From an uncultured Opitutia bacterium (lineage in GTDB: Bacteria > Verrucomicrobiota > Verrucomicrobiia > Opitutales > Opitutaceae): DNA of 53,611 nt. The translations under genes were made by a program, and so were the position numbers. Shown piece by piece: positions 37,070 to 44,805 of the stretch; within the stretch, counting starts at the first letter, position 1; every line of letters begins with the position of its first letter. The notes beneath the pieces are model-generated. The model was not told where the DNA came from, ran no database searches, and saw only the letters and a list, made by a program, of their open reading frames with translations. Location of the stretch: contig CAIUOU010000001.1 in NCBI GenBank assembly GCA_903900845.1, positions 1-53,611 on the forward strand. The letters run 5' to 3'.

Positions 37070-37457
37070 AGAGAACGACACGTTCCCATTCCAATTTGGG
37101 TTTTTGAAAGGTTAGGATCAGACCCACGTGAAGACCGGTGATGCGGAGGTAGTTCAGCATCTGTCCCCGTTCGTGATCGGTGATGCGATCAATGACCTTG
37201 GTGTCCACCACCACCGCTGATCCCACCAGCAGGTCGGGCACGTATTCAGCCACCTGGACGCCCTTGTAGAGAACCGGATAACGACGCTGCTGCTCAAATG
37301 GCAGCCCTCGCATGCCAAGCTCAACCACGAGAGCGTTCTCATAGGGCTTCTCGTGCAGCCCATGGCCGAGCGCATTCAGGACCTCGAAAGCCGCGCCGAT
37401 AATCGCATGGGTCTGCGATCCCTCAGCTAGGCCGAATCCGTGTCTATCCGTGTCCAT
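37068..37457 (-). CDS. GxxExxY family protein, predicted PD-(D/E)XK nuclease fold
   Basis: 129 residues, a usual length. The name-giving motif is GLHEKPYENAL (G-x-x-E-x-x-Y). A nuclease-like active site is intact: YVPDLLVG with the acidic residue, then VVVDTKVIDRI giving D-x-K, followed by QMLNYLRITGLHVGLILTF. The family (TIGR04256/PF13366 as I recall) has no proven function. The first residues (MDTDRHGF) are encoded by the terminal repeat itself, so the coding sequence and the repeat have evolved together. Upstream is the catalytic ALDH, whose stop lies 7 bases beyond this start; expression may come from that operon. Confidence 0.85.
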   Translation of the reverse strand: MDTDRHGFGLAEGSQTHAIIGAAFEVLNALGHGLHEKPYENALVVELGMRGLPFEQQRRYPVLYKGVQVAEYVPDLLVGSAVVVDTKVIDRITDHERGQMLNYLRITGLHVGLILTFQKPKLEWERVVL

Positions 37458-37469
37458 CCGTAGTTAACC
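37434..37469 (+). repeat. Right terminal repeat of the GxxExxY element
   Basis: Reads GAATCCGTGTCTATCCGTG, then CCATCCGTAGTTAACC: three ATCCGT units at 10-bp spacing. On the minus strand its GGTTAAC supplies the TAA stop (37464-37466) of the ALDH gene, and its inner part encodes the ATG and first residues of the GxxExxY protein. Confidence 0.85.
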
Positions 37470-38960
37470 TACCCGCACGTAATCGAGCAATCCGTGACGG
37501 CCGCCTTCGCGGCCGAAGCCGCTTTCCTTGTAGCCGCCGAAGGGCGAGGCGGGGTCGAACTTGTTGTAGGTGTTGGCCCACACGACGCCGGCCTTCAGCT
37601 CGGCGCTGAGCTTCAGGATGCGCGAGCCCTTCCCGGTCCACACGCCGGCGCTCAAGCCGTAGGCGGTGTTGTTGGCCTTCTCCACCGCTTCGTCGATCGT
37701 ACGGAAGGTGAGCACGCTCAGCACCGGTCCGAAGATCTCCTCGCGGGCGATGCGGTGGCTCATCGTCACGTCGCTGAAAACGCTCGGCCGGAAATAAAAT
37801 CCCTTCTCCGGCAAGACGCACGCCGGCTGGTGCAACGTCGCGCCCTCGCGCACGCCGCTAGCGACCAGCGCCGTGATGCGCTTGAGCTGCGCCCGGGAGT
37901 TGATCGCGCCGATGTCGGTGTTCTTGTCCATCGGGTCGCCGACCCGCAGCGTCGCGATCCGCCGCCGCAGGCGGGCCAAGACCTCCTCGGCGACGGACTC
38001 CTGCACCAGCAAGCGCGAGCCCGCGCAGCACACATGGCCCTGGTTGAAGAAGATGCCGTTGACGATCCCCTCGACGGCCTGGTCGAGCGGAGCGTCGTCG
38101 AGGATGAGGTTGGCCGCCTTGCCGCCCAGCTCGAGCGTCAGCTTCTTCTCGGTGCCGGCCAGCGAACGGAGGATCGCCTTGCCGACTTCCGTCGAGCCGG
38201 TGAACGCGATCTTATCGGCCGACGGGTGCGCCACCACCGCGGCGCCCGTCTCGCCCGCGCCGGCGACGAAATTAACCACGCCGGGCGGCAAACCGGCCTC
38301 CTGCAGGATCTCCGCGAACTTGAGGCAGGTGATGCTCGTCGTCTCGGCAGGCTTCAGCACGACCGTGTTGCCCGCGGCGAGCGCCGGCCCGAGTTTCCAC
38401 GCGAGCATCAGCAAAGGGAAATTCCACGGAATCACCTGCCCCACCACCCCGAGCGGGGCGACGCGCGCTCCGGGGGCGACGTATTCCAGTTTATCGGCCC
38501 AGCCGGCATGGTAGAAGAAGTGGGCCGCGGTCATCGGCACGTCGAAGTCGCGCGACTCCTTGATCGGCTTGCCGCCGTTCAGCGTCTCGGCGACGGCGAA
38601 CTCCCGCGCGCGGTCCTGCAGCAACCGCGCGATGCGGAAGAGATATTTGCCCCGCTCGGCTCCGGGGAGTCGGCTCCACGCCGGGAACGCCCTCCGCGCC
38701 GCCGCGTACGCCGCGTCCACATCGGCCGCGCCAGCCAGCGCGATCTCCGCGAGCTTCCGCTCGTCGGCCGGGTTGATCGTCTCGAAATACCGGCCCGACT
38801 TCGGCGCGGTGAAGCGGCCGTTGATGAACAGGTCGTAACGGGGTTTGAGCTTCGGGTCGGCCGTCTCGGGCGCCGGATCGAAGGTCCAGCGGTCGCCGAA
38901 CCGCAGTTCGGGCGCGCGCCGGGAGGAACGGGAGGACGGACGGGCGGACGGGGCGGGCAT
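37464..38960 (-). CDS. NAD(P)-dependent aldehyde dehydrogenase, catalytic
   Basis: 498 residues, normal length. Key elements: GVVGQVIPWNFPLLMLAWKL and VLKPAETTS for the coenzyme site, FTGSTEVGKAI, the catalytic glutamate in LTLELGGKAAN (about E277) and the catalytic cysteine in FFNQGHVCCAGSR (about C311). The C-terminus (SGFGREGGRHGLLDYVRVG) is that of the ALDH16/betaine-type branch. DeoC upstream, 20 bases away, makes acetaldehyde, which this enzyme could oxidise to acetate; that is inference from the neighbourhood. Its last glycine and TAA stop come from the terminal repeat of the GxxExxY element, so the natural C-terminus may have been altered. Confidence 0.92.
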   Translation of the reverse strand: MPAPSARPSSRSSRRAPELRFGDRWTFDPAPETADPKLKPRYDLFINGRFTAPKSGRYFETINPADERKLAEIALAGAADVDAAYAAARRAFPAWSRLPGAERGKYLFRIARLLQDRAREFAVAETLNGGKPIKESRDFDVPMTAAHFFYHAGWADKLEYVAPGARVAPLGVVGQVIPWNFPLLMLAWKLGPALAAGNTVVLKPAETTSITCLKFAEILQEAGLPPGVVNFVAGAGETGAAVVAHPSADKIAFTGSTEVGKAILRSLAGTEKKLTLELGGKAANLILDDAPLDQAVEGIVNGIFFNQGHVCCAGSRLLVQESVAEEVLARLRRRIATLRVGDPMDKNTDIGAINSRAQLKRITALVASGVREGATLHQPACVLPEKGFYFRPSVFSDVTMSHRIAREEIFGPVLSVLTFRTIDEAVEKANNTAYGLSAGVWTGKGSRILKLSAELKAGVVWANTYNKFDPASPFGGYKESGFGREGGRHGLLDYVRVG

Positions 38961-38980
38961 GGACGGAAATTCGTGACGGC

Positions 38981-39922
38981 TCAGTAGGACTCGGCGGCCT
39001 CGCTGAAGTAGAACGGCGCCTGGTAGGCGCCCGTGCGCTCCTTCTCGAGCTGGCGCACGAGATCGTTGAGGAGCGCGCTCGCGCCGAAACGGTAGCGGGT
39101 GTTGTCGAGCCACGCGTCCCCGAGCGTCTCCTTCACCGCGATCAGGAATTGCAGCGCCTGTTTCGCCGTGCGGATGCCACCGGCGGGTTTCATGCCGGCG
39201 GCGACGCCGGTGGCGAGGTAGTGGTCGCGGATCGCCTCGAGCATCACCTGGTTGTTGCCGAGCGTGGCGTTGAGACCGGTCTTGCCCGTGCTGGTCTTGA
39301 TGAAGTCGCCCTCGCGGATTACGCGCAGCGCGAGAAACGAGGCCGCGCGGATGCTGTCGTAGGCCTCCAACTCGCTGACCTCGAGAATCACCTTGAGCGC
39401 CGCGGGGCCGCACGCCTCGACGACGGCGGAAATCTCGTCCTGCACCCGGCCCAGCTCGCCGGCCAGGAACGCTCCGCGGTTGATCACCATGTCGATCTCG
39501 TCGGCGCCTTCCTCCACCGCGGCCCGCACCTCGGCGAGCCGCGTGCGCAGCGGCGCCTGCCCGCTGGGGAAAGCGGTCGCGACCGAGGCGATGCGCACGC
39601 CGGAGCCCTCGCCGAGCGCGCGGCGGGCGTGCCGCACCATCGACGGGTACACGCAGACGGCCGCGACCGCCGGGATGTCGCCGGTGTCGTGCGGCCGCCG
39701 CGCCTTGGCGCAGAGCGACGCCACCTTGCCGGGGGTGTCCTTGCCCTCGAGCGTCGTGAGGTCGACCATCGAGACGGCGGTGCGCAGGCCCCAGACCTTC
39801 GCGGTCTTCTTGATCGAGCGGGTCGCGTACTTCGCGACGCGTTCCTCGACCCCGACCTGATCCACGTTTCCCACCTCGTCGATCAGCCGCCGCAGGGCGG
39901 CCGGTTGAGCGTTCACGACCAT
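38981..39922 (-). CDS. deoC: Deoxyribose-phosphate aldolase
   Basis: 313 residues, of the longer DeoC subgroup. The Schiff-base lysine lies in DFIKTSTGKTG and the second active-site lysine in GMKPAGGIRT; EIDMVINRGAFLAGE is the other conserved block, and VDLTTLEGKDTPGKV opens the barrel. It cleaves 2-deoxyribose-5-phosphate to glyceraldehyde-3-phosphate and acetaldehyde. It leads the deoC-ALDH-ALDH operon on the minus strand. With the thymidine phosphorylase at 30912 it outlines a deoxynucleoside degradation route, though no phosphopentomutase gene is visible here. The ATG at 39922 was chosen because it precedes the conserved region; it is divergent from the gene at 39981. Confidence 0.93.
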   Translation of the reverse strand: MVVNAQPAALRRLIDEVGNVDQVGVEERVAKYATRSIKKTAKVWGLRTAVSMVDLTTLEGKDTPGKVASLCAKARRPHDTGDIPAVAAVCVYPSMVRHARRALGEGSGVRIASVATAFPSGQAPLRTRLAEVRAAVEEGADEIDMVINRGAFLAGELGRVQDEISAVVEACGPAALKVILEVSELEAYDSIRAASFLALRVIREGDFIKTSTGKTGLNATLGNNQVMLEAIRDHYLATGVAAGMKPAGGIRTAKQALQFLIAVKETLGDAWLDNTRYRFGASALLNDLVRQLEKERTGAYQAPFYFSEAAESY

Positions 39923-39980
39923 GGGCTCGACTATCCGTCGGGCACCCGCGAAAACAAACGAAAACTCCCCCGCGCACGCA

Positions 39981-40910
39981 ATGCACCGACCCTCGCGATT
40001 CCGTCTGACGCTCGCCGCCCTCGCCTTGTCCGCCACCGGCGGCGCGGCGCCCGCCCTCCGGCCGGTCGCGCCACCGGTCACCGCCGGCGCGCTCGAGGCA
40101 CCGCCCAACGACGAGGCCAGCGGGCTCGCCGCCTCGCGGCGCAATCCGGGGCTGATCTGGACCCACGACGACAGCGGCGGTCGGCCCGAGCTTTTCGCGG
40201 TGGATTCGCAGGGCCGCCTCCGCGGTATTCTCGCCATCGAGGGCCGGCGCAACGAGGATTGGGAGGACCTCGCCGCCGCGGAGCTGGACGGCAAGCCCTG
40301 GCTGATCGTCGCCGACACCGGGGACAATTTTGCCAAGCGTCCGCACGTCTGGGTGCATCTGGTCGCCGAGCCCTCCGCCGACCGCGTTTCCCCGACCACG
40401 CCGATCAACGAACGCCCGGCCGCTTCGCTCAAGGTCACCTACCCCGACGGAGCCCGCGACTGCGAGTCGCTCGCCGTCGATACACGGGAACGGGCGATCT
40501 ACCTTTTGAGCAAACGCGACCCCGTGCCGCGGCTGTACCGGGTTGATATCCCGAGCCCGCTGCGCGACGCGGAGGTCACCGCCCGCTTCATCGGCGAGGC
40601 GGGCCGCCTGCCGCAACCGACCGCGGCGCAAAAACTCGTGCGGGGCTACCTCGGAGAACACCGCTCCTGGCCCACCGGGATGGATTTCTCCGCGGACGGC
40701 TCGGCCGCGGTGGTGCTCACCTACGGGCAGGTGTTGCTGTTCCCGCGCAAGCAGAGCGAGACGTGGGCGACCGCCTTCGCTCGGGAGCCCGTGATGCTGC
40801 CTCCCCACAATCTCACGCAGGCCGAGGCCACCTGCTTTTCCGTCGACGGTCGCGCCATCTACGTCGCCTCCGAAAAGACCCGCCAGCTCCTGCGCTACGA
40901 CCTCCGCTGA
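39981..40910 (+). CDS. Exported beta-propeller-like protein of unknown function
   Basis: 309 residues. A signal peptide (RFRLTLAALALSATGGAAPA) precedes repeated blade-like strands: SGLAASRRNPGLIWTHDDSG, WEDLAAAELDGKPWLIVADTGDN, DCESLAVDTRERAIYLLSKR and SWPTGMDFSADGSAAVVLTY. The spacing resembles six-bladed propellers such as the SdiA-regulated or esterase-like phytase families; the D-D-S-G and DTGDN acidic loops could bind calcium. No catalytic assignment is possible. ATG 39981 marks the signal peptide; an earlier ATG at 39921 overlaps the deoC start region. Confidence 0.65.
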   Translation: MHRPSRFRLTLAALALSATGGAAPALRPVAPPVTAGALEAPPNDEASGLAASRRNPGLIWTHDDSGGRPELFAVDSQGRLRGILAIEGRRNEDWEDLAAAELDGKPWLIVADTGDNFAKRPHVWVHLVAEPSADRVSPTTPINERPAASLKVTYPDGARDCESLAVDTRERAIYLLSKRDPVPRLYRVDIPSPLRDAEVTARFIGEAGRLPQPTAAQKLVRGYLGEHRSWPTGMDFSADGSAAVVLTYGQVLLFPRKQSETWATAFAREPVMLPPHNLTQAEATCFSVDGRAIYVASEKTRQLLRYDLR

Positions 40911-40930
40911 CCGCTTCCCGAGTGCTCCCC

Positions 40931-41395
40931 ATGAAAACCAACCTCATCCTGCTGCTGTTCAGCCTCGTATTCACCGTCACTCCGCGCGCCGCGGAGGACG
41001 CCGTCATCGCCGCCGTGCGCGCGGCCGACGACGAACGTGTGGCGGCGACGATGGCGGCCGACGCGGCGCGCCTGAGCGCATCCTACTCCGACGAGCTGCA
41101 CTACGCGCACTCGAGCGGGAAGGTCGACACCAAGGGCTCGCAGATCGCGGGCATCACCACCGGCCCGAACAAGTACGAGCGTTTCGAATACCGGGAACGC
41201 ACTTTCATCCCGGCCGGCCCCGGTGTCGTGCTGATGAAGGGCCACGTGCTCGTCCACACCCGGAACAAGAATTCCGGCCAAGCCGGCCTGCTCGACCTGA
41301 ACTACCTCGCCGTCTGGCGCCAGGAGGCCGGCCGCTGGCGTTTTCTTGCCTGGCAGTCGTGCCGGAACCCGGCTCTGGCCGACGCGAAGAAGTAG
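40931..41395 (+). CDS. Exported NTF2-like (DUF4440-type) protein
   Basis: 154 residues with a signal peptide (LILLLFSLVFTVTPRAAE). The mature part is a cystatin/NTF2-like cone fold: AVRAADDERVAATMAADAAR, LSASYSDELHYAHSSGKVDTKG, LMKGHVLVHTR and LNYLAVWRQEAGRWRFLAWQ. In this superfamily such domains are small enzymes or ligand-binding proteins; here the exported location leaves the role open. It starts 20 bases after the previous gene and is followed within 5 bases by the next, so these genes form an operon with the kinase at 42207. Confidence 0.72.
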   Translation: MKTNLILLLFSLVFTVTPRAAEDAVIAAVRAADDERVAATMAADAARLSASYSDELHYAHSSGKVDTKGSQIAGITTGPNKYERFEYRERTFIPAGPGVVLMKGHVLVHTRNKNSGQAGLLDLNYLAVWRQEAGRWRFLAWQSCRNPALADAKK

Positions 41396-41400
41396 CCGCG

Positions 41401-42210
41401 ATGGCGCGGCGTCTCCGCTTCGCGGTCCTGGCCGGCCTGCTCGCCCCCGCAGGCGCGATCGGCGCGCCACCGGTGGCGGCCTCGTGGAACTTTGACGAAA
41501 AACCCGAAGTCCGGGTGTTGGCCGACGCCGGACCGCGCGGATTAGATCTCCAACCCGGATCAGGAGCGGAAACGGTCGGGGGCCGGAAGGGAAACGCGCT
41601 GCGTTCGCCGAACGCGGCTTCCCGGGACGGGCAGGTCGGCGCAGCCCTGTCCGGACCGGCGCTCGGCGCGGCGGTCGCCGCCGGGGATCTTTCCCCGGGA
41701 ACGCGACGCTGGACCTTGTCCGCGGTTCTTCGCCTCGATGCGAGCGCGACGAGCGAAGGCGTGCTGTACGAGTTGGCCGTCCACCCGCCGGGCGGAACCA
41801 CGCTCGTGTTTTCCGTCGCCGTGTCGCCATCGGAGAACGCCTTTATTGTCCGTCACCTCGGCCGGGCCAGCGCCGCCGCCCTCGACGCCTCCGCGGTGCG
41901 CGTCGCGTTTCCCGACCCCGGCGGCCCGCCGCACCGCGAGGCGATCGCACGCACGGTCTTTTTGGTCCCTGGTGAACCGCTCCCACGCGAGCGGTGGTTC
42001 CGGGCCGAGCTGGACTTCGCCGGCGGCAACGCCCTGAACCTGCGCATCGATGGTTCCACGGCCACGGCGGCCACCATGACCGGAGGCGCGGAAACCATGC
42101 CGGGAGAGTTCCCCGCGCGGCTCGCGATCGGAGCCGACCACGCGGGACGCCAGCCGTTTCCCGGCGCGATCGACGAACTCGTGGTCCTCACCGATCCCGA
42201 CGAACGATGA
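41401..42210 (+). CDS. Exported LamG-like (concanavalin-fold) protein
   Basis: 269 residues with a short signal peptide ending near IGAPP. The start WNFDEKPEVRVLADAGPRGLDL and the end FPGAIDELVVLTDPDE are the hallmark first and last strands of LamG/laminin-G-like jelly rolls (sugar- or protein-binding). No enzymatic site is seen. Its TGA overlaps the ATG of the sugar-acid kinase gene (ATGA), showing translational coupling between an exported binding protein and a cytoplasmic kinase. Confidence 0.7.
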   Translation: MARRLRFAVLAGLLAPAGAIGAPPVAASWNFDEKPEVRVLADAGPRGLDLQPGSGAETVGGRKGNALRSPNAASRDGQVGAALSGPALGAAVAAGDLSPGTRRWTLSAVLRLDASATSEGVLYELAVHPPGGTTLVFSVAVSPSENAFIVRHLGRASAAALDASAVRVAFPDPGGPPHREAIARTVFLVPGEPLPRERWFRAELDFAGGNALNLRIDGSTATAATMTGGAETMPGEFPARLAIGADHAGRQPFPGAIDELVVLTDPDER

Positions 42211-43340
42211 GCGACTACTTTATCGCCGATGATCTCAGCGGAGCGCTCGATGCTGCCGCCGCGTTCCACCGGGCAGGCCACTTGGTCCGCGTGCCGCTCA
42301 ACCCGGCCGACTGGAACGGCACCGAGCCCGGGGAAATCACCGGCCTAAGCACCGAGACGCGGAATTCCCCGCCGACGGAGGCGGCGGCCGCGGTCGCGGC
42401 GGTGATCGCTCGCGGCCGGAGGCATGGGGCGCGCCTCATCTACAAAAAGATCGATTCCACCCTGCGCGGGCCCGTCGCCGCGGAACTCGCGGCTGCACTG
42501 GGCGCGCTCCCGGGAGCCCGCCTGCTTTTCGCCCCCGCCAATCCCGCGGTCGGGCGCACCGTGCGCGACGGCGTTCTGCTGGTGCACGGCCAGCCGGTCC
42601 ATGAGACGGATTTCGGCCGCGACCCAGTGAGCCCCGTTCGCGAATCGCGACTGCGCGCGCTGCTCGCGGCGTTGCCCGCTGGTTCAGTCGAGATTCCCGA
42701 CACGGCCGACACCGCTGACCTCTCCCGGGCGGTCACCGATCAGGTGACACGCGGCGGAGCGTGGATTGCGGTCGGATCCGGCGCTCTTGCGCGGCCCGTT
42801 GCGACGACGCTGGCCGCCGGCGACGTTCCGGAGGATTCGGCAACGGCCTCACCCGTTCCCCCTCCCGGCCCGATGCTCTTCCTCGGCGGCAGCGCCCACG
42901 CCTTGAACCGGCGGCAGGCGGCGCGGCTTTGGTCGGCGCGCAAGGTACCGCTGCATGAATTCAGCCTGACCGATTCGGTCGAGGTCTTCGCCGCCAAGGT
43001 CGCGGGGAGCCTCCGCGACCGGAAGGCGGCTTCCGTGCTCGTGGCGCCGGAACGGGGAAACAGCGCCCTGATCCGGGACCGTCTCGCCGCGGTGGCGAGC
43101 GCCGCACTCGCCGCGACCGGCACCGCACGCGTCTTCGCCACCGGCGGAGAAACCGCGCGGGCGCTTTGCGTGGCGCTGGGCGTGCGCAGCCTGCGCTTCG
43201 AAGCGGAACTGGAGCCCGGCCTCGCCGCGGCGAGCGGCGAGCGTTCCAGCGGCCCGCTCCTCCTCGCGGTAAAGCCCGGCGGTTTCGGGGACGACGACAC
43301 CTGGCTGCGCGCGGCGGATTACCTCGGAGGCGGCTCCTGA
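42207..43340 (+). CDS. Four-carbon acid sugar kinase family protein (DUF1537)
   Basis: 377 residues. The N-terminal domain opens with FIADDLSGALDAA, the D-D-x-x-G-A substrate motif, followed by YKKIDSTLRGPV and FAPANPAVGRTVRDG. The C-terminal nucleotide-binding domain carries VFATGGETARAL and ends KPGGFGDDDTW. The family phosphorylates four-carbon sugar acids such as erythronate or threonate at C4. No companion dehydrogenase (PdxA2) or aldolase of the usual pathway is in the window, so the substrate is uncertain. It is a little shorter than typical members (about 420). Confidence 0.85.
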   Translation: MSDYFIADDLSGALDAAAAFHRAGHLVRVPLNPADWNGTEPGEITGLSTETRNSPPTEAAAAVAAVIARGRRHGARLIYKKIDSTLRGPVAAELAAALGALPGARLLFAPANPAVGRTVRDGVLLVHGQPVHETDFGRDPVSPVRESRLRALLAALPAGSVEIPDTADTADLSRAVTDQVTRGGAWIAVGSGALARPVATTLAAGDVPEDSATASPVPPPGPMLFLGGSAHALNRRQAARLWSARKVPLHEFSLTDSVEVFAAKVAGSLRDRKAASVLVAPERGNSALIRDRLAAVASAALAATGTARVFATGGETARALCVALGVRSLRFEAELEPGLAAASGERSSGPLLLAVKPGGFGDDDTWLRAADYLGGGS

Positions 43341-43356
43341 ATCCGCGAGGCTACAG

Positions 43357-43434
43357 CCTCGGCTACACCGGATGACTTTCGTCCGGACGAGCCAAACCTG
43401 CCTTTGTAAAGAACCGCGTGCGATGTAGCCGAGG
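43357..43434. repeat. 11-bp inverted repeat (CCTCGGCTACA / TGTAGCCGAGG)
   Basis: CCTCGGCTACA at 43357-43367 and its exact reverse complement at 43424-43434 are 56 bases apart in the gap between two convergent genes. GGCTACA motifs also occur near 190 and 32480. It may be part of the repeat families rather than a terminator, since no T-run follows. Confidence 0.5.
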
Positions 43435-43511
43435 GTGTTTACCCGTCCAAGGCGGGCTCCCTCGGATCGTCGGGCATCCTTCGCCCCCTTCACTCCCTCC
43501 CGCATTCACTC

Positions 43512-44696
43512 CTACCCTACCAACGCGCGCAGCCCCCGCACGAGCCGCCCGACGCCCTCGGCGGCGGTGTCCGGCGTGAGCGCCCCGTAGGCGACGCGCA
43601 GGCTGCAACCCACCGCGTCGCCAAAGGCTGATCCCGGCACAACCGCGACGCCATGCTCGCGCACGAGCCGCTCGGCGAGCTCGAGCGCCGGGCGCGTCGA
43701 TCGGGCGCGGACGAGAAAGTAAAAAGCGCCGTCGGCCGGCGGGGCCGTCACCCTGCCCTCCTCCCCGAGCGGCCGCAGCGCGTCGCGGAGGATGCGGCGA
43801 TTATCCGCGATCCTGGCGACCTTTCCGCGCACCCAGTCGCCACCGGCCTCGAGCGCTCCCAGGGCGGCAAACTGGGAGACCACCGGCGGACAAATCACGA
43901 GCGTGTCCTGCACCTTGCGGAGGGCCGACTCGAGCGGCGCCGGAAAAACCAGCCAGCCGATCCGCCAGCTCGCGAAACCAAACGCCTTTGACATCGAGTG
44001 CAGCGAGATCGTGTGGCCCGCGGCGCCGGGCAACGAGGCCGGAGAAAAATGCTCCGTACCGTCCCACGTGAACGGCGCGTACGCCTCGTCGCTCAGGTGG
44101 TAGATGCCCCGCTCGGCGCAGAGGGCGTTGACCGCCCGAAGGGTCGCCGCCGGGTAGACGGCACCCGTCGGGTTGTTGGGCGAAACCGTCACGATCGCCC
44201 GCGTGCGCGGCGTGATGGCCGCGCGGATGGTCGCGAGATCTAGCTGATGGGCGGAGTCGGTGGGCACCGGCACCGGACGGCAATCGGCCATCGTCACCGC
44301 CATCTCATGGTTGAAGTAGTAAGGCGCGGGCAGGATCACCTCGTCGCCGGGATCGGCGATCGCAAGGACGGCCGCGAGAAACGCGTTGTTGCCGCCCGCG
44401 GTCACCATGAGCCGGTTGACGTGCTCCGCGCCGACGCGCACGCCGTGCTCCATCGCCATCCACCGCGTGAGCGCCTCGATCAGCGGCGGGATGCCGCCGA
44501 CCGCCTGGTAGCGATGATTGAGCGGATCGGCGAGAAACCGGCCGATCGCCGCGGCGGCCTGCGCCGGTGGCCCGTAGCCCACGACACCCTGACCCAACGA
44601 GATCGTACCGGGATGCGCGCGGATGAGGTCCGCGATCACCGGAATGACCGGTGACCGCACGGCACGCAGCCGACGGGATTCGGATAAGGGCGTCAC
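43512..44696 (-). CDS. Class I/II PLP-dependent aminotransferase
   Basis: 394 residues from a GTG at 44696. The PLP lysine lies in SMSKAFGFASWRIGW; the phosphate-pocket and N-P-T motif VSPNNPTGAVYP and the substrate arginine region near GCSLRVAYG are in place. GTISLGQGVVGYGPP is the usual opening of this fold-type I subgroup. Substrate specificity (aspartate, aromatic or other) cannot be given from sequence. A TTG at 44732 is the only longer option in frame; family members begin near SESRRLRAV, which favours the GTG. Confidence 0.88.
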   Translation of the reverse strand: MTPLSESRRLRAVRSPVIPVIADLIRAHPGTISLGQGVVGYGPPAQAAAAIGRFLADPLNHRYQAVGGIPPLIEALTRWMAMEHGVRVGAEHVNRLMVTAGGNNAFLAAVLAIADPGDEVILPAPYYFNHEMAVTMADCRPVPVPTDSAHQLDLATIRAAITPRTRAIVTVSPNNPTGAVYPAATLRAVNALCAERGIYHLSDEAYAPFTWDGTEHFSPASLPGAAGHTISLHSMSKAFGFASWRIGWLVFPAPLESALRKVQDTLVICPPVVSQFAALGALEAGGDWVRGKVARIADNRRILRDALRPLGEEGRVTAPPADGAFYFLVRARSTRPALELAERLVREHGVAVVPGSAFGDAVGCSLRVAYGALTPDTAAEGVGRLVRGLRALVG

Positions 44697-44752
44697 CAAG
44701 TGGAGACAGAGCGTGAGGCGCTTCCGGGGCAAAGCTTCAGGTGAAAAGATTC

Positions 44753-44794
44753 CCTTACCGTGGCAGATGTTGCCTTACCATGATTCCTTACCAT
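44753..44794 (+). promoter_or_regulatory. Three CCTTACC(G/A)T repeats upstream of the AbrB/VapC pair
   Basis: CCTTACCGT at 44753, CCTTACCAT at 44773 and CCTTACCAT at 44786, 20 and 13 bases apart, just before the antitoxin ATG at 44806. AbrB-type antitoxins commonly bind repeats in their own promoter, so this is a candidate operator. Inference from position and repetition only. Confidence 0.45.
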
Positions 44795-44805
44795 TGGTTC
44801 AAAAC

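Larger units (their letters stand above)
37034..37469 (-). mobile_element. Putative GxxExxY repeat element with 36-bp inverted ends
   Basis: A 436-bp unit made of one gene and two inverted end repeats. The left end (37034-37069) and the reverse complement of the right end (37434-37469) agree at 31 of 36 positions, starting GGTTAAC and ending CGGATTC. The single gene spans nearly the whole unit: its ATG lies in the right repeat and its stop in the left. No clear target duplication is seen. Solo relatives of the ends occur in at least five other gaps. Calling it mobile is inference from structure; the insertion point between two ALDH genes supports it. Confidence 0.55.

Noticed and set aside
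37494-38987. 497-codon open frame opposite the catalytic ALDH
   Set aside because: Antisense shadow with no motif; the ALDH on the other strand is complete with active-site residues.
30912-39922. Considered as a bacterial microcompartment locus for deoxyribose breakdown
   Set aside because: DeoC and ALDH genes are present but no shell protein genes or encapsulation-peptide enzymes are seen.
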